Assembly: GCA_018389105.1 (NCBI GenBank) | Contig: JACATO010002187.1 | Span: 894,001 to 958,000, forward strand | Length of the DNA stretch: 64,000 bases | Source: Nautilus pompilius | Lineage: Eukaryota; Mollusca; Cephalopoda; Nautilida; Nautilidae | Direction: 5' to 3' | Part shown: positions 62,801-64,000 of the stretch, piece after piece | How positions within the stretch are numbered: the first letter of the stretch is position 1 | Layout: each line of letters opens with the position of its first letter | Notes under the pieces: generated by a model | The model's input: only the letters and a program-made list of their open reading frames with translations | What the model was told of the DNA's origin: nothing | Databases searched by the model: none | Made by a program: the position numbers and the translations under genes

Positions 62801-63556
62801 ATTTACCTATTTGTTGAACTTTAGGTTGTTGGTGCTAAGGTCGTGACAAATGCACGAAGCCCAGGTGCTAGATGCTATGGCTTTGTAACAATGTCATCTG
62901 CAGATGAGGCTTCAAAGTGTATACAGCATTTACATAGGACTGAACTCCATGGTAGAATGATCTCAGTTGAAAGAGTAAGTTTAGATCGCTCGCTCTATTC
63001 TGATATTTTATCAACTTAACTTAAATAATAAGGATGTACTTAGTATCATTGTCTTTTTGGCAAGGATTTTTAATTGTAACTTTTTGTTTTGAATTTGTAT
63101 TGCCTCTCTGTCATGTACATTAAACTAATGTTTAGTTACTACTAAAAGAGGGGGATGGCACATTAAAAATACCAACCCCTCTGTGCGCATGAACGAATGA
63201 ACATATTCAGAAACTAATGTATTTCAGGTTTTTTTTTTTATGAAAAAGTTTCTAACAGTTTTTTTACTACATTTTTATGATCTTTCTTAATTTGAATTAC
63301 TGCATTAGTAATCTTTTTTAAAATTGTTTTGAGGTAGTGTCTTTTAAAATAAAAACAGCTGCGATGCACGTGTGATATGTGATTTAGATGAGGATATTTT
63401 TTTCTGATATGGAATATTTGATGTTTTAAATTATTTCTGCTTAAAGTCTTGGACTCTCTTTCCTGTAGGCTAAGAATGAGCCAGGTACTCAAAATATTAA
63501 GAAAATGGAAGTAAAACCAAATGCTGATAAAAAGATAGTGGATTCAAAAAAGGATG
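26732..63556 (+). CDS. SAFB: SAFB-family scaffold attachment factor (split, C-terminus outside window)
   Basis: Eleven coding exons: 26732-26872, 36785-36875, 38680-38711, 49330-49632, 54331-54378, 58100-58139, 59158-59650, 62050-62087, 62405-62499, 62825-62974, 63469-63556. All have AG/GT borders and matching phases, giving about 506 residues. A SAP domain lies at about residues 12-48 ([20 protein letters not shown]). Acidic and Ser/Glu/Lys-rich linkers follow. An RRM covers about 403-479, with RNP2 LWVSGLS and RNP1 RCYGFVTM. The domain order and spacing match human SAFB (SAP about 31-65, RRM about 406-484). The RRM, with [14 protein letters not shown] and AKNEP, is closer to SAFB than to SLTM. 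SAFB proteins are nuclear, bind S/MAR DNA and RNA, and affect transcription and splicing. The coiled-coil RE-rich half should lie to the right. Confidence 0.93.
26873..31099. other. SAFB: SAFB intron 1, first part
   Basis: The CpG-rich part ends near 27400; beyond it is AT-rich DNA without a gene. A plus frame at 28989-29261 has no recognised domain. GGCTTCCCAAATT near 28407 could be a stray hAT end but has no convincing partner. Confidence 0.4.
27160..27172 (+). promoter_or_regulatory. YY1-like site in SAFB intron 1
   Basis: GCCGCCATTTTGG matches the YY1 core (CCGCCATNTTG) exactly. YY1 sites commonly sit just downstream of housekeeping starts; here it is about 290 bp past the donor of exon 1. 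Confidence 0.4.
31100..32319 (+). mobile_element. Decayed hAT, GTF2IRD2-like
   Basis: Heavily broken coding traces in order: [15 protein letters not shown] (31170 on, hAT first-Asp motif), VAMDGAQSM (near 31330), [20 protein letters not shown] (31590-31660) and, near 32040-32110, an N-K-S-K-L-R-x-K-L-I-D-H-S type dimerisation region. The right end, inverted, is CAAGGATTCCCAAAGTTTTA, a hAT-type terminus. The left end was not found. The [11 protein letters not shown] motif is shared with the copy at 41-43 kb. Confidence 0.7.
32320..36784. other. SAFB: SAFB intron 1, last part
   Basis: AT-rich intron DNA with homopolymer runs. Short frames (33486-33689, 35176-35391, 35602-35829) show no known motif. 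Nothing else recognised. Confidence 0.4.
36785..36875 (+). CDS. SAFB: SAFB exon 2
   Basis: Acceptor CCTAAAG, donor CAA|GTATGT. It reads [20 protein letters not shown], then [10 protein letters not shown], finishing the SAP domain. The EEGKNPDE stretch is a hallmark shared with SAFB and SLTM. Confidence 0.92.
37640..38107. mobile_element. TA-flanked MITE
   Basis: Ends are CAGGGTGCTTCTAAATC and, inverted, CAGGGTGTTTCTCGTTT, with TA on both sides (37638-37639, 38108-38109). At 468 bp and without transposase it is a non-autonomous element, probably Tc1/mariner-related given the TA target. The interior is more GC-rich than the intron around it. Confidence 0.75.
38680..38711 (+). CDS. SAFB: SAFB exon 3 (32-base micro-exon)
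   Basis: Between TTCTTCAAG and GAT|GTAAGT, reading [10 protein letters not shown] after a split codon. Its phase fits exons 2 and 4, and the T-rich tract before the acceptor is strong. It changes the frame by two bases, so it cannot be skipped to exon 4 without a frame change. Confidence 0.75.
38712..40563. other. SAFB: SAFB intron 3, left part
   Basis: AT-rich DNA with T- and C-runs and no recognised element before the hAT at 40564. Confidence 0.4.
40564..42979 (+). mobile_element. hAT element, GTF2IRD2-like, with target duplication
   Basis: The right end, inverted, is CAGTGATGAGCAACC; the left end reads AAGTCATGAGCAACC (13 of 15 match). The flanks are TTCCAGAT (40556-40563) and CTCCAGAT (42980-42987), an 8-bp target duplication with one mismatch. 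The leader at 40640-41010 is GC-rich and probably carries its promoter. Confidence 0.88.
41100..42798 (+). pseudogene. hAT transposase, GTF2IRD2-like (broken)
   Basis: A BED-like finger region reads [10 protein letters not shown]...[15 protein letters not shown] near 41150-41250 over frame changes. Then come [20 protein letters not shown], a TAA at 41510, [20 protein letters not shown] (catalytic-domain motif, 41778 on) and, after a shift, [16 protein letters not shown]. The long frame 42041-42517 has [20 protein letters not shown]. The end holds [20 protein letters not shown], the hAT dimerisation region. GTF2IRD2 is the vertebrate gene that captured such a transposase; this copy is a dead transposon. 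Confidence 0.87.
42988..43967. other. SAFB: SAFB intron 3, spacer
   Basis: No gene or recognised element; AT-rich with a short purine-rich patch near 43376-43416. Confidence 0.4.
43968..44835. mobile_element. Putative Tigger-like non-autonomous element
   Basis: The left end CAGGGAATCCTTGCTTAATG follows a TA. The right end, inverted, contains ACTTAATGCC after CAGTGAGCCAG, and a TA follows at 44836. The ends match only in part and the interior shows no transposase. Confidence 0.35.
45918..46585. mobile_element. Putative non-autonomous element with TATTTTTCAGCATATAAG end
   Basis: The left end CTGTATTTTTCAGCATATAA and the inverted right part (TTTTCTGTCATTTATAAGT) resemble the ends of a widespread Tigger-like repeat group. 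The exact right border is unclear. The interior is GC-richer than its surroundings and has no frame. Confidence 0.35.
46720..47050 (+). pseudogene. Tigger-type CENP-B HTH fragment
   Basis: Broken plus-strand reading gives [19 protein letters not shown], a stop, then YVQRRSSGV. This is the second CENP-B-type HTH of Tigger transposases. Upstream, TVSDKMKQ-like sequence fits the end of the first HTH. Several stops; no DDE domain in the same strand nearby. Confidence 0.55.
47400..48060 (-). other. Minus-strand coding trace, unrecognised
   Basis: The frame 47709-47918 ([20 protein letters not shown], then [20 protein letters not shown]) continues past a stop with residues of protein-like composition. 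I do not recognise it; it may be a fragment of another transposon protein. It lies in SAFB intron 3 on the opposite strand. Confidence 0.3.
48248..49329. other. SAFB: SAFB intron 3, last part
   Basis: AT-rich, T-runs near 48891-48910 and a C-run near 49003-49011; nothing recognised. Confidence 0.4.
49330..49632 (+). CDS. SAFB: SAFB exon 4 (acidic)
   Basis: A 303-base open exon between TTTTAG and AAG|GTATGT, 101 codons. It opens with [19 protein letters not shown] and continues Lys/Glu/Ser-rich, as in the acidic linker of SAFB proteins. Confidence 0.88.
49633..52600. other. SAFB: SAFB intron 4, left part
   Basis: AT-rich. It has a (TA)n run at 49674-49690 and a G-run at 49926-49936. The frames at 50901-51221 and 51501-51770 have no known motif. 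Confidence 0.4.
52600..53660 (-). pseudogene. hAT-like transposase fragment (KIAA1586-like), minus strand
   Basis: The frame 53197-53649 reads [20 protein letters not shown] then [20 protein letters not shown] and EIKISYLEV. This resembles the first catalytic-Asp segment of hAT-derived proteins of the KIAA1586/ZNF862 kind. A weaker trace at 52657-52989 follows on the same strand. No ends or target duplication were found. Confidence 0.5.
53661..58099. other. SAFB: SAFB intron DNA around exon 5
   Basis: Apart from exon 5 I see no gene or identifiable element. Short frames at 55468-55704 and 55796-55990 are not supported. Confidence 0.4.
54331..54378 (+). CDS. SAFB: SAFB exon 5
   Basis: A 48-base exon ([16 protein letters not shown]) between TTAATTTTCAG and AAA|GTAAGT, phase 0 on both sides. 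Being a multiple of three it could be skipped without a frame change. Confidence 0.78.
58100..58139 (+). CDS. SAFB: SAFB exon 6
   Basis: A 40-base exon ([13 protein letters not shown] plus one base) between TTTTTTCAG and CAG|GTATTT. A (TA)n run starts 10 bases after the donor. Confidence 0.75.
58150..58172. repeat. (TA)n microsatellite
   Basis: About 12 TA units a few bases after the donor of SAFB exon 6. Confidence 0.9.
58441..58960 (-). other. GC-richer patch with a minus-strand frame, unrecognised
   Basis: The frame 58441-58788 ([20 protein letters not shown] and on) stands in SAFB intron 6 in a patch less AT-rich than its flanks. No family was recognised; it could be part of an unknown repeat. 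Confidence 0.25.
59158..59650 (+). CDS. SAFB: SAFB exon 7 (Ser/Glu/Lys-rich)
   Basis: A 493-base open exon from TTTCTGTAG to AAGAG|GTTGGT. The GTTGGT donor is weaker than the others, but the phase (2) fits exon 8 and the frame runs to a stop soon after. It ends in a Lys/Asp/Glu-rich tract just before the RRM, as in SAFB. MDTS repeats (MDTSSN, MDTSIN) are visible. Confidence 0.9.
59651..62049. other. SAFB: SAFB intron 7
   Basis: About 2.4 kb, AT-rich, no gene. It contains short (TA)n and (TC)n runs. Confidence 0.45.
61221..61247. repeat. (TC)n microsatellite
   Basis: About 12 TC units in SAFB intron 7, followed by a pyrimidine-rich stretch to about 61277. Confidence 0.9.
62050..62087 (+). 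CDS. SAFB: SAFB exon 8 (38-base micro-exon)
   Basis: Between ACATTTTCAG and AAAG|GTAAGT, reading [12 protein letters not shown]. The sequence is not conserved enough to confirm on its own; the phase match on both sides is the main support. Confidence 0.68.
62405..62499 (+). CDS. SAFB: SAFB exon 9 (RRM first half)
   Basis: Between TATATAG and AAA|GTAAGT. It reads [20 protein letters not shown] and [11 protein letters not shown], i.e. RNP2 and the first RRM helix, nearly identical to vertebrate SAFB. Confidence 0.95.
62825..62974 (+). CDS. SAFB: SAFB exon 10 (RRM second half)
   Basis: Fifty codons between TTTAG and AGA|GTAAGT. It reads [20 protein letters not shown] with RNP1 and ends [14 protein letters not shown]. 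This is the most conserved part of the gene. Confidence 0.96.
63469..63556 (+). CDS. SAFB: SAFB exon 11
   Basis: Between TTTCCTGTAG and GATG|GTAAGT, reading [20 protein letters not shown], then [14 protein letters not shown] directly after the RRM is a SAFB signature. Phase 1 at the end, so the gene continues to the right. Confidence 0.93.
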
Positions 63557-64000
63557 GTAAGTTTGTTTTTGGTTATTTTTTTACCTCTTCAAATTTTAAA
63601 TTGAATAATCTATTATTGTCAATGACTAACAAAAAAAAAACTTGTGGAAAATTGGCATTGCTTTGTAATGCATTTCTTATGGTTTTTTTAGTGGTAGACA
63701 TCCCATTTTTTAATTACACTATATTAAAAGTGATGCTACGTTAGTCTACTTATAGGAGAAAGGGTTATATTCACTAGAATTTTTAATTTTTGTATATCTA
63801 ATTTTCCTAATAATTAGAACAGATATTTGTCAAGTTGGTGATTTTTCTTTTCTCAATTTATTTGACTTTTAGGAGAATAAGTTTTGCTAATAAGTCTGTT
63901 ATTGCAACTACAGACTTGAGTAAAAACTTCAATTACTGTCCTAGAATCAAGAAATCTGTATCTTTATTAACTTAAATAAAAATGAATAATTAATATTCCT
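63557..64000. other. SAFB: SAFB intron 11, left part
   Basis: AT-rich intron DNA to the window end; no exon seen. Confidence 0.45.

Noticed and set aside
1-64000. tRNA, rRNA genes, CRISPR arrays, LTR pairs
   Set aside because: No cloverleaf, ribosomal segment, spaced direct-repeat array or long terminal direct repeat was seen by eye.

Overview
The window is AT-rich nuclear DNA from an animal, most likely an invertebrate and quite possibly an arthropod. Genes are split into small exons by long introns full of degenerate class II transposons (mariner, Tigger/pogo, hAT) plus one old fragment of a negative-strand RNA virus polymerase gene. The only CpG-rich stretch is a shared promoter near 26.2-27.4 kb. 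I cannot name the species. The transposon set and the virus type point to arthropods only as an inference.

Two host genes are transcribed head to head from that island, with start codons 74 bp apart. On the minus strand (26657 down to at least 672) I could assemble nine phase-compatible coding exons. They encode a basic protein with short helical segments at its ends that resembles tubulin epsilon and delta complex protein 2 (TEDC2), a centriole factor. Its last exon(s) are not resolved. On the plus strand (26732 to beyond 63556) eleven phase-compatible exons encode the first ~506 residues of a SAFB-family protein: an N-terminal SAP DNA-binding domain, an acidic and Ser/Lys/Glu-rich middle, and an RRM. 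The C-terminal half lies outside the window.

The introns hold most of the rest. In the TEDC2-like gene: mariner copy 1 (3457-4782); an inverted-repeat-flanked fragment of an unclassified repetitive protein family (about 5690-7010); a nearly full-length Tigger (7055-9948); mariner copy 2 (10745-12051); a short Tigger-like element (16223-17789); a mononegavirus L-gene remnant (about 18.5-21.9 kb); and a ZBED5-like hAT (22231-25246) whose right end is caught up in a 114-bp tandem triplication. In the SAFB gene: a decayed hAT (about 31.1-32.3 kb), a 468-bp TA-flanked MITE (37640-38107), a GTF2IRD2-like hAT with target duplication (40564-42979), several putative non-autonomous elements (43968-44835, 45918-46585), a Tigger HTH remnant (46.7-47.0 kb), and a minus-strand hAT fragment (about 52.6-53.7 kb). 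All transposase and viral frames are broken; none looks able to make a full protein.

The most unusual items are the viral L insertion, which keeps its polymerase GDN motif and lies antisense to the host intron; the inverted-repeat structure around the unclassified GERFHQDI-type family; and the tandem triplication that spans a transposon terminus.
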